From Dendrobium chrysotoxum (lineage: Eukaryota; Streptophyta; Magnoliopsida; Asparagales; Orchidaceae), in contig CM034313.1 of assembly GCA_019925795.1 (NCBI GenBank), positions 28,263,710-28,327,709 on the forward strand: a stretch of 64,000 bases of DNA, read 5' to 3'. Both the position numbers and the translations under genes were made by a program. Within the stretch, counting starts at the first letter, position 1. Each line of letters begins with the position of its first letter. The notes under the pieces are model-generated. The model was not told where the DNA came from, ran no database searches, and saw nothing but the letters and a program-made list of their open reading frames with translations. Shown here one piece after another: positions 19,659 to 32,010 of this stretch.

Positions 19659-21500
19659 TAAAAGTTTGATGTAGGATGTTAATCCTAGGTGAACTATCCC
19701 TATACACAGTAAGAGAGAAGGGGGTGGGGGGTGAATTGGTTATTAAAAAAAACTTAAACACAAGACTATATTGATAGATTTTTAATAACCTAAAAACCAA
19801 CAAAATTATTACCCATTAAGAAGAAACATTATGAAACAAAATTTTTAATTATGATGATGATGAATAGCTCAAATAAATATAATATTAAATAAATAATTTT
19901 CTATAATGCAAATTCTAAAAAATCAAAGTGCAAAAAACTAAATTATTGAAAAATAAAATTTAGAAAGAACACACTATAATTTATAGTGGTTCGGTCAAAT
20001 AATGACTACATCCACTCTCTAAAGTCCTCCTCTTTGAGTATTACACTAAAACCTTAGTATCTCTCATTTAGCCACTACAGCTAAGCGGAGAAGCCCTAGT
20101 AAAATCTCTTCCACCAACTCAGTATGGATGAGGACCGTAATTTTTTCACCCACTTGGTGAGGCAGAGAAACTGGAATCATTTTTCACCCTCCTAGTCAAG
20201 GTAGAGAACATTGGAATCCTTTTTGACACTCCTAGTGAAGGAAGAGAATCTCGAATCACTTTCACCTTCCCCGGTGTGCTGGAGTAGCCAAATCCTTTGA
20301 CACCTAAGTTGTCTTCTTCCCAATGCTTTCCTCAATATAAACCTTGGAACATGGAGGAGCTTAGGTGCAAGTTTGCTAGAGCAACCATATGAAACTCTCT
20401 CTCACACTACCTTGAAATCTACAAGGATCTTCTCCCTCTTTCACGAACTCCACCCTTTCTCTCCCAAGTTCTAGGCTCTCTTTTCAAGCATTCTTCAGAA
20501 GAAAATAACTCAATGAATGCCAAAACACCCTTACAAAGTTATATGATAAAGCTTAAATAGAGGGCTTCAAAAAACTCTAAAAATTTAATTCTGCTGATAC
20601 TGATTGTACAGTATGATCCCATATCATACAGTATGATTAGTTCAAATAGCCCTATTGGTACTTTATAAAGAATAAAATTTATATGATCAGTTTAAGTATT
20701 TAAGCTGAAGAGAGAGCCTAAAATATAAATCTTGAAGCATCGTCCGAGACTATATAAAGCATCGTCCAATATGATTTGTTCAATTGAATTAGATTATCAC
20801 CCCATACGATTGGTGGCGAATAATTATAAACCCATGAAAAGATCTGGTCGTACAGTATGATTGGTCCAATCGATCAATATAATTTGACTGAATCAATTAA
20901 TCCAAATTGGATCTCCTAATTACAGAATTAATTTAGGCAAGATTTGATTATATCATACAGTATGATGCTTATCTATGGTACGATTAGTACAAATTCTTAA
21001 TTTTAAAATATTGCTTAAATTATGATTGTTGGCTAAGATCTTGATTTCAACTGATCGTCCTGTACGATCTTAATCATACAGTACAATAAGTTTAAATAGC
21101 TTTAATTATGCCAATTAGCCTTATAATGATGTTTTGAATAGATGATCATACAGTACTATATGTATCGTATTATACGATTAGTTTGAAAATCATACTTCTA
21201 ATTTTCTCAGTATCTCACTCCTCTATGTGTGTATGTGTGCAAGGTCACTAGGCTAGCATACACCCTTACAAGACCTGACTTAAGAAATCAAAAATAAATA
21301 AATGAATATTATAGACTCTTTTAATACACCCTATTTTGCCCAATCTTGAGCCTTGAATCTTCATTGAATGGTACATGATGTACTGAAATATTAGTACACA
21401 TATAAATAAATATGCACTATAAATACTAAGAGAAATAAAGTGGTAATGAATAATATTTGTTGACTTTAAAAACATAAACTCAGGAGCCTGAGTTGCAATG
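19659..21500 (-). repeat. 5' LTR of element C
   Basis: The partner of 16476-18206. It is preceded, in element orientation 3' side, by TAGTATTAGAGCCATTC-type primer-site sequence. Palindromes at 20590-21180 are mostly reduced to ATCATACAGTATGAT-like or weaker forms. Confidence 0.8.
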
Positions 21501-22295
21501 GGCAAGACATTTTGAACCTCTAAACTCATATATTCAAAAATCTACTTGATATAAGAATGCATCCCCTTTAAATAGCTTCGGTTGTACATATCTCACATTC
21601 ACATACAACTTAAAACTAAAATATTATTTGATGGGACCTTACACCTTTACAGGTCATATGATGTGTTGCTGCAGGAGAAGTCCAACAAATGAATAATGAG
21701 ACAAATTTAGAAGGATCCAATTCTCTGAATAAATTTCAGAAAGAAAAATTCATTGACGAAAGCAATTACCAAAAATAACTATTGATTGATAATACAGAAA
21801 TATTTTAACTCCCATAATGGCATGATAATACAACCATACAGAAATGATTTGATAATACAAGCCTGCAAAATTGATTTAACAATACAAGCTAGCAAAACTT
21901 ATTTTATAATAAAAGCCTATAAAATTGATTTGACAATACAAGCCTACAAAATTGATTTAGCAAAACAAGCCTGAAACACTGATTTGGCAATATTATTGGG
22001 ACAATACCACTTTATAGCTCATATATTCAGACTACTCATTGCATTCTCAGAATTTTACTAATCTTATATGAATACAAAATTTCTAACCAATTTAAGATCA
22101 CTCCCAACCACTAACCAGTCATAATATAAATTGAAGTGTTTTTTTTTTTTTAAATAAGCTTAACATAAAATGAATTGTGCCTAGTTTTTAATTTTTTTGA
22201 AACATGCATAACATACAATTTACTATGAAATTACAAAATGAGGAACATATATATTCAATCTGATTTAAAAAATAAATAAATTAAATAATCAAGTT
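21501..22295. repeat. MULE internal sequence right of C, with 27-bp minisatellite (21785-21995)
   Basis: No gene is seen. The minisatellite has about eight units like GATTTGACAATACAAGCCTACAAAATT, the first ones degenerate. It is related to the array at 15120-15235. The 62-codon frame at 21786-21974 is just this repeat read in one phase. Confidence 0.65.
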
Positions 22296-22348
22296 GCCCG
22301 TTGACCCGTTCAACGAGCGACTTTGGCAAATCGCCCATTCAACGGGCG

Positions 22349-22433
22349 ATTATGCCTAGTTTTAAATTTTTTTTTAAACGTGCTTAATCGTCTAATTACA
22401 TTCCTAATGATGCTTAGTTTAAAAATTTTTCCC
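22349..22433 (-). repeat. Right terminal inverted repeat of the MULE
   Basis: This is the reverse-complement partner of 1836-1917. The subterminal CCCGTTNAACGGG-like blocks are at about 22297-22347. The right copy of the target duplication (TTTTCTTAA) is at 22434-22442. Confidence 0.75.
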
Positions 22434-22442
22434 TTTTCTTAA

Positions 22443-23490
22443 TGGTCATTTGTTTAGCTAAAAAGAAAAATAAAGTAAATTAAAATGACTGTAGTATTAA
22501 AAAAGGTTATGTATTTGTTATATTTAGAGTTATTTGGATGAGTGTAAAATAATTAAAATTAATTAAAATAAAATGAATACAGTATGAAGTAAAATGAATA
22601 CAGTATGAAGAATGAATACAATATGAAGAATGCAGATGATGGTCAGTGACCAATAGAAGGTGGCAAGCGGTTGTCAATAGTGGTGGCCAACAACAGTAGC
22701 AGTACTGAAGCCTGCGCCCCGAGTTGTCTAAATGGTGCATTTCAAATAAATCAAAACTTTTAATGGTGGTGGATGATAGCGGCCGCTAGCCATGATAAAA
22801 AATTTATGGCATATTTGAAAATCACTCAAATATAATGGTTTTTAAATCATCAAAATTGTACTAGATGGTGCATTTCAAATACATCAAAATTTTACTATTT
22901 ATTTATTTTATTTCAAATCAAATGCTGATATCTTCAAAGCCCTTATAATTGTTTTTATTTCAAACCAAACAGCTGCTCAAAAGGATTTCTAGCATAAATA
23001 GATAGTCCCTATCCTATTGGTATCTAGCACTAATCATCAAATTATATGTGAGTAATTTGTTTGATATATAAATCTTGAATGAGCGACAGAAATCTAGAAG
23101 GTTGAAAATACTTCTGGCTAGAGGTGAGCGGGCAGTCAAGTCTGTCTGATTGAGTCTAATCACCTCCAATGATTAAAAGAATTTACCCTAAATCGGCCCG
23201 ACCTATAATAAATTTATTTCAAAATGCTATAAATTCAAATTACAAAGAAGTAATATTATTGATGATTTCTAATATATTCGTTGCTTCACTGGAGGAATGC
23301 CCAGATCTGTGCTAATAATCACTAAACTGTTATTTTTCTACTAAACCGTAATCCAAACAAAGTTAATTATTTGAAATGGCCATCAGAACGACATTAACCA
23401 TTGCTTTCTCACACGGTAATTAAAAAAGTATTGAGAGAGTACAACAAATTGACCTGAACTCAAGCTGGCAAGTGAGACATCCACCTCAAC
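22443..23490. other. Non-coding DNA between MULE and MYB gene, with a small minisatellite
   Basis: Around 22570-22632 a roughly 21-bp unit (AAAATGAATACAGTATGAAG) is repeated three times. The phrase GGTGCATTTCAAATA occurs twice (22734 and 22866). I see no coding potential; the 77-codon minus frame at 22507-22740 covers the minisatellite. Confidence 0.6.
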
Positions 23491-23950
23491 TTATATATAT
23501 ATTTGCTTAACATGCAACAGCAGGGTAAGTGGGGATGACGACAGAGGTGATGAAATGGTTGAGTAAGATTGCAACAAAGGAGAAGTGGAGAACTCCTCCT
23601 CCTTAAAATAAATAAATTAAAATAAGAGAGCAATTAAGGTAATAAAAAAACAATAAACTTTAATTAAGAGGCAGCTAAATAGACTTATTCTATTGTGTTA
23701 GTCCATCATTAGCATCAAACATCGCCTTCAAAATTCACACTCTTAAGGAAAAAAATCACTAAAGTCATGTCTCATGACTCCTTTTAGTTCCCGGGCACCT
23801 TTCAAAAAAGAAAGGTAGGAGGGGAAAAAAATAAGTGAAGAATTTAAGAGAAGTAGAGAATTGGAGAGGTTCATATGAATAAATATAAGAGGGGGTGGGT
23901 GGGAAGTTGGTGGAGGGTCCTTAGTACTCCAAAGGGAAGCTTGAGGAGAT
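23491..23950 (+). promoter_or_regulatory. Upstream region of the MYB gene
   Basis: TATA-like sequences occur at 23491-23502 (TTATATATATAT) and, closer, at about 23880-23888 (AAATATAAG). One ACCAACT site on the minus strand (23905-23911) fits the secondary-wall MYB response element consensus bound by MYB46/MYB83-type regulators. Such a short degenerate site is expected by chance about once per kilobase, so it is suggestive only. The real transcription start cannot be set from sequence. Confidence 0.35.
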
Positions 23951-26199
23951 ATGGGGAGGCAGCCATGCTGTGATAAGCTTAAGGTGAAGAAGGGTCCGTG
24001 GACGGCGGAGGAGGACAAGAAGCTTGTGGCCTTTATCCTTAGCAATGGCCACTGTTGCTGGCGAGCGGTACCGAAGCTTGCCGGCCTCTTGCGGTGCGGT
24101 AAGAGCTGCCGTCTTCGGTGGACCAACTACCTTCGCCCCGACCTCAAGCGAGGCCTTCTCACCGATGCTGAGGAAAAACTTGTCATAGACCTTCATGCTA
24201 GTTTAGGCAATAGGTATGTTATTTTGTTCTACTTTTCTCTAAAATATTTTAGTTTATGAATGAATGAAGAAGCATACTTTACAATTATAAATATGATTTT
24301 TGTATCGTTAGATGAATATTAATTTTTTTTAAATTATTCTGTAAGAGATCATTGTAAACTTCCACCAAAAAATATTTAGATAAACTGATACACAAGTGAT
24401 TTGTAGTGACGTTTTTTAACTGTCATATATTGAAAGTTATAGTAAAGGCCAATAAACTAGAATATCATAACTTAGACTCTCAACCTCAGAAGGTCTGTTT
24501 AGTTCAAATGATGATGTATTTTTAGGAGAATGATTAGTTGATCATGATATCTTATGGAGATAATCAGTGGGGCTAAACCAATGTGAGTAAAAAATAAAGC
24601 TCTTGAATATTATAAATGATTGCCAACTTAACATAGGTCTTGATCATGAAAAATAAGCTTTATCCGATCTGTCTAGAATGTTCCTGAGAAAAATTGCCAT
24701 TCAAACATATTTATATTATTGAAAATAAATTATTAAAGTTAAATGACATTTGCTTAAAGCTTAAAAAAATTATAGTAACATAAAATAAAACTTTGGACTA
24801 ATTTTCTTTTTATAAGAAATTTAAAATATTTTTTTTTATATTTTGAGCATTTATTTTCTTAACCTTGAGTATTTAATTTTTCTTCTTATTTTGAGAAAGA
24901 TTAAGTGAAATTATACAGATATTTTTTTTCCATGTTCTCATATCAACTTAATTTGGGAATCATAATTGAAAAGGATCATACTTAGCCCATGAAGCTCTTA
25001 TTAATTGAAGCTTTGACGAAGAGTTGATATCCAAGGCCTAATTAGTACATTCTAAGCTTGTTTTTGAGCAACTTAGCCCTATTTCAGCTCCAGCACCCTC
25101 TCTATTCCATAATCAAAATCATCATTGTAACAGAAATATTTTATTGATGTAGAGTCATGAAAACATTTTTTTCTTCCATCTTTTTTGTCTTAGCTCTGCG
25201 GAACAATATGTTACTGCTGAAACATGAAAGAATTGAAATCTTAGATGATCACTATGTATGGATAATATGAACTGCTTACATAAGAATTCTTAAACTACGA
25301 AAGAGTCTATTATTCTCTACATCAAACAATTTCTACTAATGATTTTCACTTCTGTCTCACTTTAATGTAAAAAGCATTGAGTCCGTTATTAACTATCTTA
25401 CAATTCTTACATGCGTAACAATTTTCTCATTTCGTCATCATTTTGTCATTTTGCAGTGAAAACAAAAATCGTCACACAAATTTTGAACTTAGAAATTAAT
25501 GTTTGTTTCATATGCGTTAAAGCAATTAATATAAAGAATACCATACGATTAATAACTCCCTATTAAAGCAAAGAATAAAAACTTACGTATATTAAAACAA
25601 AAGCTTAGATGTCACAGCATATTTATTTGCTATACGTTTGCACATAATTATTTTTATTAATTTTTTGTCGCTTTCTTGATGAAGTAAAGTGCTATATGAC
25701 ATGGCGCAGGTGGTCCAAAATTGCTTCAAAACTTCCGGGAAGAACGGATAATGAGATTAAGAATCACTGGAACACTCATATCAAGAAAAAGCTTTTAAAG
25801 ATGGGAATTGATCCAGTCACACACAAGCTCCTTAATGATCAAACCAGCTCTACGGTGGCGGCATCACCAAATTCGACAGTGACAGATGATGGAAAATTCA
25901 GCAAAAAACATGAGCCCGTAGATCAAGAAAATGCCATCAACCAAACCTCAAAAGAAGACAGTACCAACCCACAACAAAATTGTTCCAACTTTATAAACAG
26001 AGATGAGCAAGTGATAGGTCTTTTATGGGATGATGAGATGCCCTTTACTGACAAATTATGGAGTTCTCCTGTAAGTATTGAAGCTTGGGAGAGGAGCTCA
26101 GAGTGGCTACTTGATTACCAAGACTTTGGTATTGGAGATCTGGAGCTGGAGAGGGTAGAAAATGCTGGGTTTGCTGATGAACAAATTAAATTGAACTAA
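23951..26199 (+). CDS. R2R3-MYB transcription factor, MYB20/43/42/85-like
   Basis: Exon 1 is 23951-24213 and exon 2 is 25710-26199, with one 1496-bp GT...AG intron splitting the arginine codon of GNR. The spliced product is 250 residues. R2 has tryptophans at residues 17, 37 and 57. R3 has tryptophans at 89 and 108, with the first replaced by a hydrophobic residue as usual. The start MGRQPCCDK and the end of R3 (MGIDPVTH) are typical of plant R2R3-MYBs. KGPWTAEEDKKL, NGHCCWR and LRPDLKRGLL resemble the group containing Arabidopsis MYB20, MYB43, MYB42 and MYB85, which activate phenylalanine and lignin genes in secondary walls. The R3 bHLH-binding motif is lost (D where K/R is needed at residue 80), so bHLH partnering is unlikely. 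The C-terminal tail is acidic and asparagine/serine-rich (activation-like). The frame is intact; it is the only convincing host gene here. The exact orthologue is not certain. Confidence 0.93.
24214..25709 (+). other. Single intron of the MYB gene
   Basis: The donor is AG|GTATGTT and the acceptor GCGCAG|GTGG. The position (within the codon for R88, before WSKIA) is the conserved second intron site of R2R3-MYB genes. The other common site in R2 has no intron here. The intron is AT-rich and I see no ORF or element in it. Confidence 0.88.
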
Positions 26200-26720
26200 G
26201 CTCAAAAGGTTGTGTGGGGGGAGCCCAAACCCTTTGCTAATGAAGTTTAGTTTGAATTGTAAAGTGTGAGGACATAGGTGTTTTTGCCTAGTTTTTGGGG
26301 TTTGATCATCATGTTTTGACCCCCAAGTTTTATATAGTCTTTGTCTTGCAGAATACATAATGTTCATGTGAATAAGTTGCATGGAGCACCTATCTTAAAA
26401 GAAGAGGAAGGAGTCATGCAACAAGCACTGTAAAAAGATGCCTTGTTTTATTCTCATGTGAGAAACAATATGTAAGCAATGTAAATGATAAGTACTATTT
26501 ATGGTAATATATGTCTAAGCTATTGTTGCGTTGGAAAGGCTAATATTTAATACTTGATTTGAAAGACTCATTTGGTTCCAATTTTTGAAGGTTACATATT
26601 AGCAATACTTAGAGGGACTGTTTGACAGGGTAATGAGTTTATGTGAAGCATTTGAATTCAAGTCATTTTGTTTAGGTGGAGGTTAAATATAGAAAGGTCA
26701 AGAAATTTGAGCACTTATAC

Positions 26721-26778
<58 letters not shown>

Positions 26779-27590
26779 CTACTTTTATAAAATTTGCTTC
26801 ATAATCACAGTTTTTATTTAGTTGTTAAAAACTTTTTCTTTTTGTTCAAGCAATTTGTAAGAAAATCAAAGAAAATTTTGCTATCCTTGAAATTTGTTAT
26901 TCAGGTAGGCCTTGTTATGATATATATGAGAGTGATGAGTAGACTCGCATCAATCAAATACCTCTAAATATATTATTGGTGGCCATTAAATTTTGGCATC
27001 AACTTTGGGTTGATGGGTGTCTATCTAATAGTGTATTTGGCTCAATATGTGCTCTTAATTTCATTCTTCGAACAAGTGTTATTTTATAAAAAAGGGTCAG
27101 TTAAGATTAGGTATTTTATATGGACCTTAGGGTTAATCAAGGTTATTAGTAAGTAGGTGACTATGAATGACGAAAGTTGGTAGCATAGTAAACATAGTGG
27201 ATATAACTCTAAGTCCCACCACTTCACTAAGAAGGAAAGTGAATTAGAGTGAAGATACCAAACTAGAGGGCTGATTGAGTCCTTGAGCAAGTTTACTTTC
27301 TAATGGAAGATTGGTTCAAGGAAATAGAGCATAATAGATAACATAGAGAAAGAGAGAAAGAGACCACATGAGATTTAAACCATTCCAGTGTAGCTTATGC
27401 TCACCATAATGGAGGAGGAAAAATTAACTGATCAGAGAGGAGGCTATAATTGCTCTTTTGCTAGGCTCACTTGCTTAGGGAAATGAATTAATAGAATTAT
27501 AGGGCTTGAGTTAATTTCTAATTTGTGTAAAGCCTTTGCTATAGATCAGAGATAATTTATTTATTGTAATAAGGATGAGATGATGCTGAT
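26200..27590. other. 3' flank of the MYB gene and intergenic DNA
   Basis: The 3' UTR presumably runs over the first few hundred bases; no single polyadenylation signal stands out. A (TA)n microsatellite of about 25 units lies at about 26725-26775. No further gene is seen. Confidence 0.5.
26725..26775. repeat. (TA)n microsatellite
   Basis: About 25 uninterrupted TA units lie downstream of the MYB gene. Confidence 0.95.
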
Positions 27591-27798
27591 GACATGGTTT
27601 GTGACATGAAAGCTATGATTAACACATCTTGGCAACCCCAAAGTAGTGGACCATATGTCCTTCATGGAATTGGTATACAAAAATATTTCTCCTTGACATG
27701 GTTGGTGACATGAAAGTTGTGGTTGACACATCTTGGCATCTCCAAAGTAGTGGACCATTTGTCCTTCATGGAATTGGCATAGAAAAAGATTTCTCCTT
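27591..27798. repeat. Tandem duplication, 104-bp unit x2
   Basis: 27591-27694 and 27695-27798 are adjacent copies at about 90% identity by eye, both containing TTGGCA, GTAGTGGACCAT and GTCCTTCATGGAATTGG. The 65-codon minus frame here is a by-product. Confidence 0.88.
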
Positions 27799-30700
27799 GA
27801 AGCATGTGGACCGTAATTAATTAGAGTATAAGAGATGCATCACATTTCCATTACTTTTGTTTCTTAGGCAGCCACATGGCGCCCTCGTATTGGATGAAAT
27901 TAATGTCATTGTTGAAAGAACTTTAAAGGTTTGGGGAGAAAAAATTTATTGATCATGAATGAGAAATCCAACCTGATATATTCAGATTTAACTTTGTTGG
28001 TATGCCTTTGATGAACCAATCAACCTTAAAGTAGAAGGAACTGGGCATCATGTCTTTTAAAATTGGATAAGGGGAGGGGAATGTGAACTAGTCAAAACTT
28101 TGTGGGGGCAAGTTTGACTTGCTAGGCTTTTGGTAAGCCCATAATCATTTTTTTAATCCAGTTAACAAATATTAGCAGACTACACACATTAGAAATCATA
28201 CATTCATTACTTGTTGACATCTCTGAAACGGTTTAAGAAACAAGTTATTATTAATATTCCCTTGCTATTAAAAGATGATGGAGGATTTAGTTCTTTAAAT
28301 GGGAAACTAATTGTAGAGCCAAGATGCTATCATTAGAAATTTGGAGAATAAATTAGAGCACTTAGAAATTTCCTTCAGAAGTAGGCCCCATGGAACATTA
28401 TCCTGTACCACTTAAATCAAGCGTAAGAAAAAAAAGGGAAAGTTTATGGTTTTGATCGATTGAGGAATAGTAGCGATCTATCACAATCCAAATGATTTAT
28501 CTACGCAAATATAACTGAAGATTACAAACATAGCATTACTTGGGAGGCGACCCTATCTTATTGGTGAAAAATCTTAGTGATTTTATTTAAATAAAGTGTT
28601 TCTATATTATTTGTATAAAGTGTTTTTATATTGTTTGTTTAAATGTTTTTATGTTGGTTGTGTGAATTATTTTTGGTTATTGTATGAGTTATGGGTATTA
28701 TAAAAATTGTTGTAGATGTGTTTGTCTTTAGTTACTAATTATGGTTTTTGACTAAATTATCATATCATATTTTTTTGAACATTTTGGATATTGTGCTAAA
28801 ATTGAACAAGTACCACAGCTTTTCAGGTTAAGCATCGTAGCATCGATGTTTGGTGCCGCTATATTGAAGCCTAAAGAAAATTAGTTGTAATGAAATGTTG
28901 TAATGTTGTACATTTAACCATCACAATGCTACTCATACTTTCATAGTGCTCTAGTATTAATATATATAGCACTACGACACCACAATAATATTTCCATAGC
29001 AATGATACACTACATTCAATGCTGCTTTAGCTACTCACTTTTTTATTATGACTCATTATTAAGCACCACAACACTGTGCTAAGCACCATAAAGCTAATCA
29101 AACCATAATTAGGTAGTTGGAGCACCATAATAGCAGTCTTTTTCAAGCTCTCCAGTGCTCATATGTGTTAAAAGATGTGGTGGTTCCTTAGTCAAAAAGA
29201 TGGCCCTTCGATTTCCAATGTCAGCATTGCAATGCTGCCTAACACTTCATGCTGCAGTGCTAGTGCCAGTTTGATTATATGTCATTTAACCTTTTCTATC
29301 ATTGCAGCGTCATTATTCGTAGTGCCATAATGGTCATCAAATTCTATAATTTTAGTGAAAAATTATTCTGGATTGATTATTGTTTGAAGATCATTTAGTG
29401 TCAAAAAAAGGTATGTTTAATCCATAATGTGTGTAATATCACAATTAGCTAAATTCAAGGTTTCATCCCTATTGGACATATGTATGTGTCCCTAGAATTA
29501 GCCTATGTTCACTAGACAAAGCCCATTAATTATTGTCCTTAGATGTCTCTAGTGTTTGAAAATGGAATTGGAAATCAATGTCGTTATCCCTTTACTTGTA
29601 TACATACAATCACACTATAGAAGCCATGTGTCCTAAATCTATAAAGATTAGGTAGATCAAAATTCTAACTATTTAGGTCACATCATGATCTAAATATTCA
29701 GGCATTCAATTACCTAATGACCATGCATCAAATATATTCTAGAGAACTATATTGCATTAATGATATGTCACCATTCTCTCCATCTAAAAATAAACCTAAA
29801 TGGCTGAGCATATAGGGAGAAATTAAGGAAATTTGAGAATGAGAATGATATCATTGCTCTCTAAATATTTAGCTAATCTATTTAGATCCATATTTGGGAT
29901 GATAAAGCTCTATTTAAAACTTCTATGAAGAGTTTGTATGCATGCAACGAAGCCAAGATTTATTTATGATAATTTTCATAAAATTTATTAAATAATAACC
30001 TCTATCCTTATAAATTTAATAGCTATCAAAATAAAGCTAAAATAATTCCATGAAACTTATTACAGATAGGATATAACTTGCAATTTACTCTAGCCAAGTC
30101 TAATCCCAATTAGATGATTATTTAAAGAATAATTAAGTTAATTAAGGTTTCTATATAAGTTAAATTACTCCTTAAATATCCAAAATTTTTGCTTATTTTA
30201 TTTTTAAATGGAAGAGAATAAAATTCTGAAGAAAATGACGGGTTGTGCACAAAAATTGGCTATGCATTTTAATTTATATGAATTTTTAAAGTTTATAGAG
30301 TTTTATTATTTTTTCTAAAGATTTAATTAAGTAATTAACTGATAGTGCATTAATTGCTAATAATTGTGCAACCAGCAATCCTTAGCAATTCATAAAACAA
30401 TAGTGGCGATAGATGAATTTTCCACTTAGCCGTGTCAACAGCCCGCAGCTATCATTCAATCGCTTGCGGTTCTGAATCAATGACAAGAAGAGAGTTAGAA
30501 GGGATACCATGCAACAAAATCTCTCATGCAATTCATATGGAAGATGGAAAGATGCCATTTAAGCCATTGATGAAAACATCAACTACTCAGAAGATGTATA
30601 GTTTATGCATAAAAAATTTTAACCCTAGATTATGAAGCGTGCTTCATTCTCAAAAGTAGCCAAAACAAATATCATAAAATTTTAGATAGAGATAAAGGAG

Positions 30701-31331
30701 GATCTAAAATAGTGTGGGGAATAATCTGTATAATCTGAAATGTGTTTAATAAAAGCTATATAACCCTAGGCAGATTTAATTAGGGGTATAGATTAACCTC
30801 GCTTTGATGGGTATCAAAAGGTACACTTAGGCTTGATTTTATCCTATTGGCCCCTAGAATAATCCTCCTAAATAGCTCAAAGGCTGGATTGGTCTGGATC
30901 ACAAGCTATGTGCCTTGGATAAAATATAGGTCTTGGATGGCCAAAAGCTCACCTACAGCAGCCTTTGATCAATGGGTTTAAACTAGGGAGATGTGCATGA
31001 AGGTGTGGAGCGCTCAAACAAAACTAGTTGGAGAGTTAGGAGGCTAGGGATCAATGAGAGAATGTAATGGCTTTAATGGGAAATTTTTGTCCCTTTGGTT
31101 GAATTCAAAACCCTAGGGCTATAAGGAGCGGCTAACATAATTTGAATGAGTTCCTATATGATGCACAGTATCCATCAGGTGGTTAGAGGCCTAAAAAAAG
31201 GACTAGTGCAAAGATAATGATTTAGATAACTCATTTTGTCTTCACATGGGAAAGGAGAAACTATTTGCTTGCTTAGGGATAATCCAAGAATTAAGCAAGG
31301 TTAGGGGGTGTTTAGGAACATTCTAGAAGAA
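27799..31331. other. Intergenic DNA without recognisable genes
   Basis: Both strands are rich in stops. At 28820-29340 the short words AGCAC / GTGCT and CACCA recur often, which suggests a decayed repeat, but no unit length is clear. The 67-codon frame at 30432-30635 has no feature to support it. Element B begins at 31337. Confidence 0.5.
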
Positions 31332-31336
31332 GATTA

Positions 31337-32010
31337 TGTTGCAAATCTGGTTTTGATGATGACAAACATGTTTCCAGTGTGTTTTGCTTGGTTAATCAGT
31401 TTCAGGCACAAAAGACCGCGAGCTACTCAAGCCAACTCAAGATCGGGTCCAAGTGTGTCAAATGTATGATTTTTCCTTTTATTGAGTCAATTGTAATGTA
31501 ACTGATTCCCTAGCTAAGTAACCTTGCACACACACACTCAGGGAGAGAGATTGAGTGAATTAGAGTTTCTGTTAAAATTTTGTTCAGATCATCCTGGACG
31601 ATAGTATCATCGTCCTGGACGATCCAGTTAAAACAAAAACCCTAATTAGGGCGACTAAGTTAAGAGGGTCTGATTAAGCAGATCGTCCTGGACGATCTTT
31701 GGATCGTACGGGACGATATTCTCAAATCAGAAATTTCCAGCCGCCAGATTAAGTTAGGCAAGTTTTATTTTAAGTATTTTGGTCTGATCGTCCCGGACGA
31801 TACGTGTATCGTCCTGGACGATGCACTACAATTATGCCTAAATTAGTCTGGTAATTAAGGAAAGCAATTAATGTTTAATTGATACGATCACATCGTCTTG
31901 GACGATCGCAGGATCGTCCCGGACGATCGTGATCGTCTTGTGCATTTCAGCTGTACGACTCGAACTGTGTTCAGGACGATTTTGGGCCTTTTTGACCAAT
32001 CGTACAGGAC
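31337..32010 (+). repeat. Truncated 5' LTR of element B
   Basis: It matches 33497-34154 (the start of the 3' LTR) at about 99%, then leaves it at 31995-32016 near the motif ATCGTACAGGACGA. It contains palindromes of the type ATCGTCCTGGACGAT and ATCGTCCCGGACGAT. Confidence 0.88.

Larger units (their letters stand above)
16476..21500 (-). mobile_element. Copia element C, old non-autonomous relative of A
   Basis: Two LTR-like direct repeats (16476-18206 and 19659-21500) enclose about 1.45 kb. In element orientation they end ...AACTTTCA and carry decayed palindromes such as ATCATACAGTATGAT. The internal part keeps a primer-site-like sequence (about 19641-19655), part of gag and one or two polypurine tracts. 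The zinc knuckles, all of pol and the extra ORF are absent. The target duplication is not convincing (GCTAA on the left, GGCAA on the right). Decay is heavier than in A, B or F, so C appears the oldest of these insertions. Confidence 0.8.
1836..22433 (+). mobile_element. Mutator-like element (MULE), expanded by nested retrotransposons
   Basis: The ends at 1836 and 22433 are inverted copies. About 82 bp beginning GGG(G)AAA...TTTTTAAACTA matches the reverse complement of 22349-22433 closely, including the shared block GCATCATTAGGAAT. Directly outside lie TTTTCTTAT (1827-1835) and TTTTCTTAA (22434-22442), a 9-bp target duplication with one mismatch, the length typical of Mutator-like elements. 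Copia elements A (3494-14519) and C (16476-21500) sit inside. Removing them and the A duplication leaves about 4.5 kb, a normal size for an autonomous MULE. Only an N-terminal transposase-like exon is recognisable, and I see no DDE catalytic domain, so the element looks dead. Strand is given by that exon. The MULE class is inferred from TIR length, TSD length and the ORF. Confidence 0.72.

Noticed and set aside
16471..21505. Target-site duplication for element C
   Set aside because: GCTAA against GGCAA matches at three of five positions, which is not better than chance.
21786..21974. 62-codon ORF with repeated DLTIQAYKI-like units
   Set aside because: It is the 27-bp minisatellite read in frame; 27 is a multiple of 3, so the frame stays open by chance.
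22507..22740. 77-codon minus ORF with HSSYCIH repeats
   Set aside because: It is a translation of a short minisatellite and its flank, without other support.
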